Of a DNA stretch of 64,000 nt, positions 1-10,227 are shown piece after piece. The position numbers and the translations under genes are program-made. The notes beneath the pieces were generated by a model. It was not told the DNA's origin and made no database searches. It saw only the letters and a program-made list of their open reading frames with translations. The first letter of the stretch is position 1; every line of letters begins with the position of its first letter. Source of the DNA: Siphonodentalium dalli (taxonomy: Eukaryota > Mollusca > Scaphopoda > Gadilida > Siphonodentaliidae); assembly GCA_032622095.1 (NCBI GenBank), contig CP136062.1, positions 144,172,351 to 144,236,350 on the forward strand, written 5' to 3'.

Positions 1-600
1 ACATTTGCCACTAATTTCTGCCGCTCTCTGCACGATGGGGTCACGATTTGACATGTACAAAACACTGCCCGGACAAAAGTAGCCGACAAAAGTACCCGTC
101 GAAATCCATCCGGTTTTACCAGATTTGACGTTGAATTGATGATTTTGAAGGTCAAGGTAGGACCAGTCCAAACCACTCAGTGGACAAAAGTAACCCCATG
201 TATCAAATTTCGTGGAAATCCCATCAAAATTCGCGATTTGACCTTGAATTGACCCGATTTCAAGGTCAATGTCACATCACATGGGCAAATGAATAGGGTT
301 TTGAGAATCCCCATACGAAAGTATCCCTAGACACTAATTTTCGTCGAAATCCCTTGATATTCGGGCGTTTGACCTTGAAATGACCCGATTTAAAGGTCAA
401 TGTCATGTTGCACTGGCAAATTAATAGGCCTATGCCACTCCCTGACCGAAAGTACCCCCCACATACCAAGTTTCATCGAAATCCCGTGATATTCGGTCGT
501 TTGACCTAGAAATGACCCGATTTCAAGGTCAAGGTCACGTCGCACGGGCAAATTAATAGGCCTATGCCACTCCACGGCCGGTCAGGTTTCCGCCCGATGT
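1..600. repeat. Degenerate ~131-bp minisatellite with AAGGTCA motifs
   Basis: Three to four diverged copies of a unit built around 'TTGACCTTGAAATGACCCG', followed by 'AAGGTCAATGTCA' and 'AATAGGCCTATGCCACTCC'. The shared ACC falls near 241, 372 and 504, so the period is about 131 bp. AAGGTCA resembles a nuclear-receptor half-site, but here it is simply part of the repeat. Open frames across this segment follow the repeat and are not genes. The block probably belongs to the Helitron-like element that ends at 846. Confidence 0.7.
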
Positions 601-846
601 ACCGTAAATCATACCTCTTTTAGGGACGGGTACCATTATTTATCTTGATTAAAAAGGCAGAATTAACTCATTGAAACAAAATAAATTAAATTAAAAAATT
701 AAAAAAGCAGAATTAACTCATTGAAAAACAAAAAGTTAAATAAAAAAAATTTATTAAAAAAAAAATACAAAAAAAAAAATTTAAATTACATTTTTTTAAA
801 TGTCATGTTTCTGACGATTGCCGCCAGTGTCGGGCTAACCTGATAG
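601..846 (+). mobile_element. 3' end of a non-autonomous Helitron-like element
   Basis: The segment ends in a slightly degenerate copy of the hairpin terminus seen four more times downstream: CCGCCAGTGTCGGG, then CTAACCTGATAG (canonical CTAG has become ATAG). The next base begins a new element with TCTACCATATATTTCGAG. AT-rich filler with 'GAATTAACTCATTGAAAAACAAAA' words and 'TGTCATGTTTCTGAC' lies before the hairpin, as in the other copies. The 5' end is not identified. No coding sequence. Confidence 0.6.
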
Positions 847-1721
847 TCTACCATATATTTCGAGACTTCGTATATATATATGTGTGGATATACTTTATAG
901 AATCGAAAACGGCTGGATCGAATGGGTCCAAACTTCCTATCTAACGATAAACACACACGGACAGTGCGATTGTCGCGTTTTGGACAAGTTCTTAGCACCC
1001 ATTATCCACTGCCAATCACCGCCATCTACTCTGCGGGGTTAATACAGTCACGCTTTTTATATTGACCATATTGGCTTTGTTAACAGAATAATGCTCTTTA
1101 TTGTCATCGGCGTGGCTAAAAGGTCACCTATGCGTACGAAACTACGGATTCAAAACGCACATGAAAAGCGGTATGCATTTATCTTGATTAAAAATGCAGA
1201 ATTAACTCATTGGAAAACAAAAAATGCATGTTGTGTGATTCTTTTGTCTGTTGTTTCTAGGAACGGGGAAAATTTTGATCGGGTCAGTTTTTCCACCGAT
1301 GTACCTTAAATGATACCTCTTTTAGGGACGGGTACCATAATTTCACTTGATTAAAAAGACAGAATTAACTCATTGAAAAACAAAAAAATGTGTGTTGTGT
1401 GATTCTTATGTCTGTCGTTCATAGGAAGGGGGAGATTTTCATCGAGCCAGTTTTTCCGCCCAATGTACCGTGAATCATATCTCTTTTAGGGACGGGTACC
1501 ATCATTTCTCTTGATTAAGAAGGCAGAATTAACTCATTGAAAAAAAAAATTAAATTAAAAAATTTATTACAAAAAATTAATTACAAAAATTTAAAATTTA
1601 AAAAATAAGAAAATAATAAAAATAAAATAAAAAAATATATATATTAAATTAAATTAAATTAATTTTTTTTTTAAATGTCATGTTTCTGACCAACCACGTC
1701 AGTGGCGGGCTAACCTGCTAG
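847..1721 (+). mobile_element. Non-autonomous Helitron-like element, unit 1
   Basis: Starts TCTACCATATATTT at 847 and ends with a hairpin variant (GTCAGTGGCGGGC) then TAACCTGCTAG at 1721. A terminal TC, a short GC hairpin about 10 nt before CTAG, and no terminal inverted repeats are the hallmarks of Helitrons. The body holds three copies of a 'GGGACGGGTACCAT' / 'AGAATTAACTCATTG' module and no Rep/helicase frame, so it depends on a helper. It abuts units on both sides. Confidence 0.7.
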
Positions 1722-2394
1722 TCTATCTATACTATATATTTTGAGACTTCGTATATATATATGTGTGTATATATGTGTGTGGGTACTTCATAGAATCCAA
1801 AACGCGTGTACATATTGAGCTCAAACTTCCTATGTAAGTGTCAAATCCCACCGACACGACCGTGGTCGCGGTTTAGAGAAGCTCAGAGCACCCGTTCTCC
1901 AATCTCAAATCACCGCAAAGGCACGGCGTGGGTTAATCAAGTCATTATTTAATGAGCGTTTGTTTTTGACGCATCTCTATAAAGAGCGTCTGTTTCCCAT
2001 TCAACGTTATTAGCATCTGCATAGTTATACGGGAACATTGAGTGCTTGCCTATGCGGGGAGATTTATTGGAGCTCTTACAACATCATTGTTATAGTATGT
2101 ATGACACTTAGGTCAGGGCTTAGGGGGGGGGGGTAGTTATAGGCATAATGCTTCTCAGAAATCCCGGTTACAAACCAACACTCACAATTTCGTATTTACG
2201 CAAACGTTATCGCTCGAAATTTATTCCCTGCGACCACGGATGGCGCGCTTTGTTTTTACAGTATATACCTTCGGTATATACCGAAATCATCCCAGATAAT
2301 AACGAATATAGCATCAGATTTCTCCCCAGATATACCGTTATAAAGCTACTGGAATCTGCCAATCTATCTATCTATCTATATCTATATTTGCGAA

Positions 2395-2395
<1 letters not shown>

Positions 2396-2437
<42 letters not shown>

Positions 2438-2438
2438 G
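2396..2438. repeat. (TCTG)n microsatellite
   Basis: About ten perfect TCTG tetramers in a row, preceded by a short (TCTA)n run. A shorter related tract (complement reads CAGA) occurs near 3769-3792 inside the neighbouring minisatellite. The open frame across it is repeat-derived. Confidence 0.9.
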
Positions 2439-2524
2439 TTCTATAGAAATTCACAGGGGACCATCTAGATGATGCCAAATGGGTCTACTAGGAGTAACTT
2501 TTTACGAGAAAGATAATGGTCGGG

Positions 2525-3990
2525 GTTAAAATTTTCTAAAGTGACGCCGTTGTTGTCAGGGGCAGAAAAGGGGGAGGGGCAGAAAAAAAATTTGTCGGCG
2601 ATTGCCACGAAACATATATATAATCATCCCCATAATCTGAGGAATCTAATGGTGTGTTTTAAATATGGCAAAAGTCACGCCGTTCGCGTCAGGGGTGCCC
2701 GGAAGGGGGAGGGGCAGAATTTTTTCTGTCGCCGATTGCCACGAAACTTACATATAATCATCCCCATGATATGAAGAATCCAATGGTGTGGTTTAAATAT
2801 GTCAAAAGTGGCGTCGTTCGAGTCAGATTTGCACATAAGGGGAGAGGGGCACCAAAATTTATAAAAACTAATTTTTGCGCCGATTTCCACCAAATTGATA
2901 TATATTCTTCTTCGTGATACAAGGAATCTAATTGTGCGATTTAACAACGCCAAATTGTTGTCGTTTGGATGAGAGATTGGGAGGGGGTGGGCACTAAATT
3001 TGATAATAATTGGTTTAGTCGCCGATTGCCACCACACTTATACAAAAGCATCCCCATGGTATGAGGAGACTAATGGTGTGGCTTATATCTGTCAAGTGTG
3101 GCCTCATTCGAGTCAGGGGTGTATTGAATGGGACAGGGGCACCAAAATTGATGCACAATTTTTTTGGCGCCAATTTCCACCAAATTGATACACGTTCTTA
3201 TCCATGATACGAGGAATCTGATCGTGTGATTTAAAGACGCCATAGTGGTGCTGTTTTTGTGAGAGATGGGGAGGGAGGGATTGGCACCAAATTTGATAAA
3301 CAAAAATATTGTTTAGTCGCCGATTATCACCAAACTTATAAACAATCATCTCCATGATATCAGGAGTGTGTGGTTTAAGGATGTCACAAGTGGGGCCATT
3401 CGAGTCAGTGGTGTATAGAGATGAGAGGGACATTATATCTATATGTTTAGTGCCGATTTCCACCAGATTGATACATATTCTTCTCCGTGATACGAGGAAT
3501 CTTATCGTGTGTTTTAGACACAACAAATTGGTGCCCTATGGGTGAGAGATATGGGGACCTTCAATATGATACGAATTTGTATACTCGCCAATTTTCACCA
3601 GTTTCATATATATGCATCTCTAATCTATAATGAGTCTTTGTGTGTGTAGCTTGAGTCCGAAATAGGGACGGGAGGGTCACCAAAAACTGATACAAAATAT
3701 TTTTAGTACCAATTACCATCAAATTCAGACACGTTCTTCTCAAATGATACAAGAAATCAAATTGTGCTGTCTGTCTGTCTTTCTGTCTGTCTGTTCTATA
3801 TATAACTTCACGCGGTACAATCGAAGAGACAAAAGCTGATACAAATATGTTTGGCACTAATTTCCAACAAATTCATACATGTTTTTATCTAATGATATAC
3901 CATGAATTAAATCATATTTGGTGTCGTTTGCGCCACGGATGGCGAGCGGATATGCACTATCATAGATAAGATTGCCATTCGCCGATATCC
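2525..3990. repeat. Degenerate ~140-bp tandem repeat, about ten copies
   Basis: A unit with 'GTCGCCGATTGCCACGAAACTTA', 'ATCATCCCCATGATATGAGGA', 'AATGGTGTGGTTTAAA' and a G-rich 'GGGGGAGGGGCA' box recurs. The 'ATTNCCA' core lies near 2601, 2735, 2883, 3025, 3173, 3323, 3456, 3591, 3712 and 3860, with spacings of 121-150 bp. Two subtypes roughly alternate ('GATTGCCACNAAACTTA' and 'GATTTCCACCAAATTGATA'), pointing to a higher-order repeat. Frames on both strands are products of the repeat. Confidence 0.8.
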
Positions 3991-5044
3991 ACATATAAGT
4001 TATATATAGTCACACAGGCCATCTCCATATCATTTTAAGGAGATTTGGGCGTTCACATTTCACAATCCCTACAAATGGTAACCCACTTATAAGTCACTTG
4101 AACAATTATATCTTCTTAATTGTCATATTTATATGGGGATGGCAATCAGGACATTCACACAATGAGCTAGCAAAAAGAGATACATAGAAGAAGCATTAAA
4201 CGTATATTTATCATTCTATTGAAGAGATACATATATTCGTGCAAACTGAGAGACCTCGAACCGTCAGAGGATTGCATATATATTATAACAAAATTGAGTC
4301 TGTTCCATTCGATACAGTTTCCACAAAAAAAGTTACAATTTGTCAGGATATGTGGAAGGCCTGTTCAAAAATAGTGGTCACAGTGTGCAGTCATATATAG
4401 TTTCTTCTGATATACAATAAAATGCAGTTAGTAGCACATGACTTCAGGATCCTACCAATACTGACATCTGACAAGGGTTTTTAGAACAGACTCATCGATT
4501 GACATAAACAACTCAAAATCTCGCTCTGTGCCTGGCACATGTAGCTGATATATAACGCAGCAACATTTCGTTTAAACTAAGACTATTTAGGCAATATATA
4601 GCACCATGAACAGAGGAGCACCTGAAAATTTCTTTGAAACATCTGTACCTTCATGGAGATATGATAGCCAGGTGTCCTCGAGATCTTAGTCCAGCACACT
4701 AGATTGATTGATACATCTCAATATGTAAAACCCAATTAACATATTTTATCGAACTAATGTGTTTATAATGTTCATGTATCATCTTATAACGTCTAATGTA
4801 TACGCAGTTGTAAATAAATAAATACTTCATTATTGGTGGAACGGATTAATCGCGATAAACAGAATGACAATTGACAAGGTGGGCCACCACTTATATTCCA
4901 TGACTGTAATAATCATGTATTGTGATGCTATTTGAATATACAATTTATGAGAAAACGTATAACACTTTGAACAAGGGTGTTCTCTATTCCCAACAAATAT
5001 CCACAGCATACATTAACCTGGGCAACGCCGGGTAACCCTGCTAG

Positions 5045-6246
5045 TACTATATATTTTGAGACTTCGTATAAATGTGTGTGTGTGTGTGTACTTCATAGAA
5101 TCCAAAACGCGTGTAAAGATTGAGCTCAAACTTCCTATGTAAGTGTCAAATCCCACCGACACGACCGTGGTCGCGGTTTAGAGAAGCTCAGAGCACCCGT
5201 TCTCCAAGCTCAAATCACCGCAAAGGCACGGCGGGGGTTAATCAAGTGATTATTTAATGAGCGTTTGTTTTTGACGCATCTCTATAAAAAGCGTCTGTTT
5301 CCCATTCAACGTTATTCGCATCTGCAGAGTTATACGGGAACGCAAACGTTATCGCTCGAAATTTATTCCCTGCGAGCACGGATGGCGCGCTTTGTTTTTA
5401 CAGTATCGGTATATACCGAAATCATCCCACATAATCACGAATATAGCATCAGATTTCTCCCCAGATATACCGTTATAAAGCTACTGGAATCTGCCAATCT
5501 ACGGGAAATTCCAGGGAATGCCGATTGAGCTCAAACTTGCTACCTACGGGAAGTGTCATATATATGAGTGTGTCCTTTATAGACTCTAACCGATTGAGCT
5601 CAAACTTGCTAAATAAGAAAATATCCCCCAAGCCGTAAATATCAACAACAACGATATTGCTACCTACGGGGAGCAACGTTATTAGCAGCTGCAGAATTAT
5701 GCAGAGAGAAAGTGCTTTCCTATTTTTAGAACGCAACACATGTTTACGTTGCGTTGGTGATTGAGGTTCACAACGGGGTTAATTGACTGTCCGCTCTTTG
5801 CGACGATGAGGTTCACGGCGGGGACTATTGACCAACACTCACAATTTCGTCTTTTGCATCAGATACCAACACCTCGACCGATCGGGACGAAACTTGGTAC
5901 GTGAGTGTAGTTTGACCAGGTGGTCGTCGCTGTCGTATTGGCGAGCCCGTGCGACGCCCGTGCAGCGCATGCGCAGACGAGATATCGGAAACGGGTGGAG
6001 CTATCGACTTGAAACTTTGTATGTGAATGTATCTTGCCCCGGATACGAATTTTTTCGGGTCGCCGAGCCCGTGCGACGCCAGATTCGCGCATGCGCAGAC
6101 CAGATCTCGGAAACGGGTGGAGCTATCGACTTGAAATTTGTTTTTTGAGTAGCCCGGTCCTGTACGGGGTTACATTGAAAAACTAAAATTAATGGATCGA
6201 CCAAAGCCATGGGACGAATGCCGCCAGTGGCGGGCTAACCTGCTAG
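5045..6246 (+). mobile_element. Non-autonomous Helitron-like element, unit 3
   Basis: Starts TACTATATATTTTGAGAC (the initial TC seems lost) and ends with the canonical hairpin CCGCCAGTGGCGG, GCTAACCTG and CTAG at 6246. Its 5' part repeats unit 2. It contains a two-copy ~124-bp repeat (5940-6150: 'GAGCCCGTGCGACGCC', 'GCATGCGCAGAC', 'GGAAACGGGTGGAGCTATCG') and one copy of the 'GGAAATTCCAGGGAATGCCG' module that unit 4 repeats. No coding sequence. Confidence 0.7.
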
Positions 6247-6270
6247 TCTACTATATAATTTGAGACTTCC

Positions 6271-6330
<60 letters not shown>

Positions 6331-7010
6331 GTGTATATATGTGGGTACTTCATAGAATCGAAAACGCGTGTAGGAACGGGCATCCCCACGGCAATGTCGG
6401 CTTATAAGACAGCTTTACTACACATGACAGCCGATGGACAATTGGTCTCTATATATGTACCAAAATTACGCCGCGTTGGTGACTGGGAAATTCCAGGGAA
6501 TGCCGATTGAGCTCAAAATTGCTACCTACGGGAAGTGTCATATATATATGAGTGTGTCCTTTATAGACTCGAACCGATTGAGCTCAAACTTGCTAAATAT
6601 TGACTGGGAAATTCCAGGGAATGCCGATAGAGCTCAAACTTGCTACCTACGGGAAGTGTCATATTTATGTGTGTGTCCTTTATAGACTCGAACCGATTGA
6701 GCTCAAACTTGCTAAACACGGGAAGTGTCATGGACGGGTTCATTGAAAAAAAAAAATCGGGTAAAATTGAAAAACAAAATTAAAAAGGCACAATTAACTC
6801 CTTGAAAAAAAAAAAAATCGGGTAAAATTGAAAAACAAAAAATTCAATTAAAAAATTAAAAAAGCACAATTAACTCATTGAAAAACAAAATAATTAACTC
6901 ATTGAAAAAAAAATTGTCATGTTTCTGACTATTGCCTCGGAACCTGTTGCAATTGCTTTTTCGAACAAAGCCATGGGACGAATGCCGCCAGTGGCGGGCT
7001 AACCTGCTAG
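6247..7010 (+). mobile_element. Non-autonomous Helitron-like element, unit 4
   Basis: Starts TCTACTATATAATTTGAGAC and ends in hairpin plus CTAG at 7010. It contains a long (TA)n tract (6272-6320) and two tandem ~121-bp modules beginning 'GACTGGGAAATTCCAGGGAA' at about 6481 and 6602, each followed by 'GAGCTCAAACTTGCTA' and 'CGGGAAGTGTCAT'. The tail has poly-A-rich 'ATTAACTCATTGAAAAA' words. Only 764 bp, non-coding. Confidence 0.75.
6272..6320. repeat. (TA)n microsatellite in a Helitron 5' region
   Basis: About 24 TA dinucleotides, then GTAT/GTGT repeats. All units have a shorter TATATATATGTGTG stretch here, so the expansion arose in a tract inherited with the element. Confidence 0.95.
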
Positions 7011-7027
7011 TCGGGTCCACCAGCTTG

Positions 7028-7681
7028 TCTACTATATATTTTGAGAATTCTGTATATACATATATGTGTGTGTGTACGGCTAGTCACATCGAGCTCAAAC
7101 TTCCTATCTAAGGGTAAAAACCCACGGGAATGGTCGACGTCGCGTTTTGGACATGCTCTGAACACTCATTCTCCACTCCCAATCATCAAAATCACCGCAA
7201 ACAGCACTGCGGGGGTTAATCGCGTTGATAGTTAAAGAGCGTTCCTATCCGCCGTGTAGTTGATAAAGAGCGTATAATCGTAATGTGATTCTTACGTCTG
7301 GGTCTGGGCGTGTGCATTAGTATACGGACATGAGCGTGTTGTGTGATTCTTACGTACTTAGGGCTTCATAGGAACGCGGATCGGGTCAGTTGTTTCCGCC
7401 CTAGGTGATCTTAACCTTGAAACGGGTATCCACAAATGATATACATGTATATGTGTGTGTTCTTTATAGACTCGAACTGATTGAGCTCAAAATTGCTACC
7501 TACGGGAAGTGTCGTGTACGTGTCGTGACCCCGACCTGACCTTGACCTTGAAAATTATCAATTCAAGGTCAAATCTGGTAAACAAAAATGAAATTAAAAA
7601 ATGAAATTTAAAAAAAGAATTAAAAGAATTAAAAATGTCATGTTTCTGAAGAACGCCGCCAGTGGCGGGCTAACCTGCTAG
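7028..7681 (+). mobile_element. Non-autonomous Helitron-like element, unit 5
   Basis: Starts TCTACTATATATTTTGAGA at 7028, after a 17-bp spacer (7011-7027) that separates it from unit 4, and ends in CCGCCAGTGGCGG, GCTAACCTG and CTAG at 7681. Internal 'GCTCAAAATTGCTACC', 'CTTTATAGACTCGAAC' and 'AAGGTCA' segments match other units. Non-coding, 654 bp. Another TCTACTATATATTTTGAGAC start follows at once at 7682. Confidence 0.75.
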
Positions 7682-7870
7682 TCTACTATATATTTTGAGA
7701 CTAATGGTAAAAGCGGTATTAGAATCGAGCTCCTCATTTTAATATTAAATATTCATTATGACCTGACCTCGATTCTAATACTGAGCGGTGATTGGCTGTT
7801 TCTACTATGGCAGTCATGGAAAGGTCAGGTCATAATGAACATTAAAATTAGGAACTGTGTGATTTGTCAA
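7682..7870. repeat. Orphan Helitron 5' end followed by a 118-bp inverted repeat
   Basis: TCTACTATATATTTTGAGAC at 7682 restarts a unit, but no matching CTAG hairpin end was found downstream. From about 7736 to 7855 lies a long hairpin: left stem AAATATTCATTATGACCTGACC, right stem AGGTCAGGTCATAATGAAC, then AT-rich arms. This is probably a small inverted-repeat element inserted just inside the Helitron end. Confidence 0.6.
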
Positions 7871-8475
7871 AAAAAATTCAAAAGTTGGAATTATCGACAG
7901 AATTCTCCTCTATAGAAATTGTTTACTGGCGATGTGTTGATTTGTATTAGTAAATAAATTATTAGCCGACAAGAAATCACTGAGCTCCAAACGTTTATTT
8001 GATCGTTTGACCGAATTTTAAATTATAGTAAGTCGTGTGGGTGTGAATTTAGAGGAAGATTTCCGACATTGTTGTATGAGACCGATCAACCTGAAAATTT
8101 ATGCTCTCCCGAGACAATATTCGGTGGTTAAAATTTTATCAAATGCAACGTATATGAATGTTTCTGATGGGAGTTTGTGGTATTTATTGAAAGATGAATT
8201 CTCTGCCGATCCATCCGTGCATATCTCGTTATCATTACTGGGGTGAATGGGCTAAATTTGTGCGACTCCAGAGCGATGGTGAAAAGTTGAATTTATACAG
8301 TGTCCCTTGTCTATATAATGTTACCATTAACGCGAAGAAGGCGCGTATATAGATGCGGCGTATATGGGCAGTGCAAAAGGCCCCTGTGGCATAAATTGGA
8401 CGTTGCTAAACGATCACCTACGTACGAAATTACGGTCGCAAACCGCACCGGAACAGCGGAATGTAATGTACAAAT
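7871..8475. other. Unrecognised sequence
   Basis: No gene, RNA or repeat that I recognise. A 69-codon plus-strand frame (8037-8246) has no motif, no nearby splice signals I would trust, and an unremarkable composition; I regard it as chance. Confidence 0.4.
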
Positions 8476-8665
8476 CAATTGTCACAAAACTCCATTCAAA
8501 TCCCGAAATAAGTAGAATGGTCTTGTCCTATGGTATCTATCTAATATATTAACCCATTCGGGTTGGTAAAATAGTTTATAATGTATTATGAAGACTTTGA
8601 CTGATTTAAAAACATATAGGCGTGAATTACATTATTTAGGGCAATCACCCCTTAAATGGGCGCCT
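8476..8665. repeat. Dispersed repeat shared with the 2.9-kb tandem units
   Basis: The stretch with 'ACTCCATTCAAATCCCGAAATAAG', 'AACCCATTCGGGTTGGTAAAATAG', 'ATAATGTATTATGAAG' and 'TTTAGGGCAATCA' matches 14,890-15,070 and its copies near 17,800 and 20,700, with scattered substitutions. Function unknown; probably a fragment of an interspersed element. Confidence 0.7.
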
Positions 8666-8789
8666 ATAATGAGATTACGTCATGCACATTGCGAATAAAA
8701 GGCTCACACTAATGTATTTGATGCCTGATTCATGTACCGGTATGATATACATATTTTTTCATAGAATTCCACACCTCAATTGCGAAATT

Positions 8790-9290
8790 ACCACATGATC
8801 ATCATGAATATATATAAGGATTAACTGTCATGTGGACTGTTTTTATGGAGACGTAACCGTGAGGTAAGTGGTCATAACTTGTGTAAAACCCACGGTTACT
8901 TCTCCATAAAAACAGTCCACATATATTTATATACATTTAGCGAAAAGCCACTTTTGTAAAAGTATTTGAATAGAAAAGTGTATCGTGACAAAACCAGCCC
9001 AAAATATCCCATAGCGCCCTTGGCAGAAATTAACCGGAACAACGAGGCTCTTTATATTGAAACCTGATGATTTATTAAGTCAATCTACGCGAGTCCAAAT
9101 GCGCCAAAAACATTACCGGTTCCTTCTTTCCGAAATCGATGACGCGTCGATGTAATTATGGGGTTGCAGTTATGACATCTTGCGCGTTCACCCAGAAATA
9201 ATTGCAACTAGTCACGTGGGCGCCGACCAATCGAAATGCTGGATTTAGTGATAATCACACTTAGTATGTAAATATATACTTATAAGAGTC
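8790..9290 (-). mobile_element. ~500-bp hairpin element, copy 1 (inverted)
   Basis: Reverse-complement copy of elements at 23,697-24,212 and 52,127-52,630. Its conserved parts are a body with 'CATACTAAGTGTGATTATCACTAAATCC', 'GATTGGTCGGCGCCCACGTG', 'AATGTTTTGGCGCATTTGGAC' and 'TGTATCGTGACAAAACCAG'-like words, then a foldback end. The foldback is 8818-8925: 'GGATTAACTGTCATGTGGAC' ... 'GTCCACAT', stem partly degenerate. No coding capacity, so a MITE-like or foldback non-autonomous DNA element. Confidence 0.7.
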
Positions 9291-10225
9291 AGTCCTTTTG
9301 TGGATTATCTAATCTTTGTATTGTAAAGTAAGCTTTTGGATTGACGTGGTACATCACTGATTTATTTCGCTCAAAAGAAACATAACAAGGACATGTTGGT
9401 GTCGCCGCTTCAGATACACGTGTATGATTGCTAGACCTGCCTTCCACAGAAAGTCACGTGTGTAATCTTCGTGACAACTATCGACCTCGTGTTCGTAAGA
9501 ATGGCGACCCTCGAAACAACTTGCTGGAACTATGACCATACCTCAATATGAGACTTGTATTCGATCCTGTTGATATAATCGGATACACACATTATATTTA
9601 ACACAAATTTATATGATTAAAACTTTAGAATCGGTATAGTAGTCCGGCAGCCAAAGTCAAATATTAGGCTTGTGTGTGTTTTAGCATATAAAGTTTTTTT
9701 CTAAGCGGTTTCTGGTTGTGTAACCATCCCAGATCAATATGCAATCGGCTGGACTTCTGTCATCCTTAAGGAAACTTTTTTATCGAGCATCAAAAAAGAT
9801 GGCAGCCAAAAAGATGAATTTTCGTTCCGAAATTTAAACTTCCGAACTTCTTGGCACCAACTTTGCTGCTAACCGGGGAAAATCACAAAGGAACGTTGCG
9901 AGAAGGGGCGAGCCTTCAGTTGGAATAGAATTTGATCATCCTATAAAACTCAAAATTGTGGGCAATTTTTACCAAATGTCGAAAATATGTCAATTTTTCG
10001 CCAAATTGACACTAAGTTTCCCATTACGTAACGCCGCACTCAGTTGAGGTGTAAGAAAACCTCTCTTGTGGACAGTTCCATACACAAAAGGAGAGAGGTT
10101 AGTGAGAATCCAGATTGGAGTTGAAGTAGAGACAGGACGAGGTGTGACTTCTGGGCGGTGGGTTATCGAAATGACTCAAACAGCATGTTAAGTAGATAGG
10201 TACATATTGGTCTGTACAACGACCA
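9291..10225. other. Unrecognised sequence
   Basis: Nothing identified apart from short 'AAAAAAGATGGCAGCC' text near 9790 that resembles the dispersed GGC-rich repeat family found elsewhere. A 61-codon minus frame at 9354-9539 has no recognisable domain. Confidence 0.4.
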
Positions 10226-10227
10226 AG

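Larger units (their letters stand above)
1722..5044 (+). mobile_element. Non-autonomous Helitron-like element, unit 2 (large)
   Basis: Begins TCTATCTATACTATATATTTTGAGAC at 1722. The 5' ~640 bp closely match the start of unit 3 (5045 onward), including the 'GAGCGTTTGTTTTTGACGCATC' stretch. It ends at CTAG (5041-5044) after GGGCAACGCCGGGTAACCCTG, a different GC hairpin from the other units, so it may be a chimera or may have captured another family's terminus. It carries a (TCTG)n tract and a ~140-bp minisatellite. I recognise nothing in 4000-4980. Confidence 0.55.

Noticed and set aside
7041-7235. 64-codon frame inside Helitron unit 5
   Set aside because: Not preserved in other units and no Rep, helicase or other domain; the units are non-coding.
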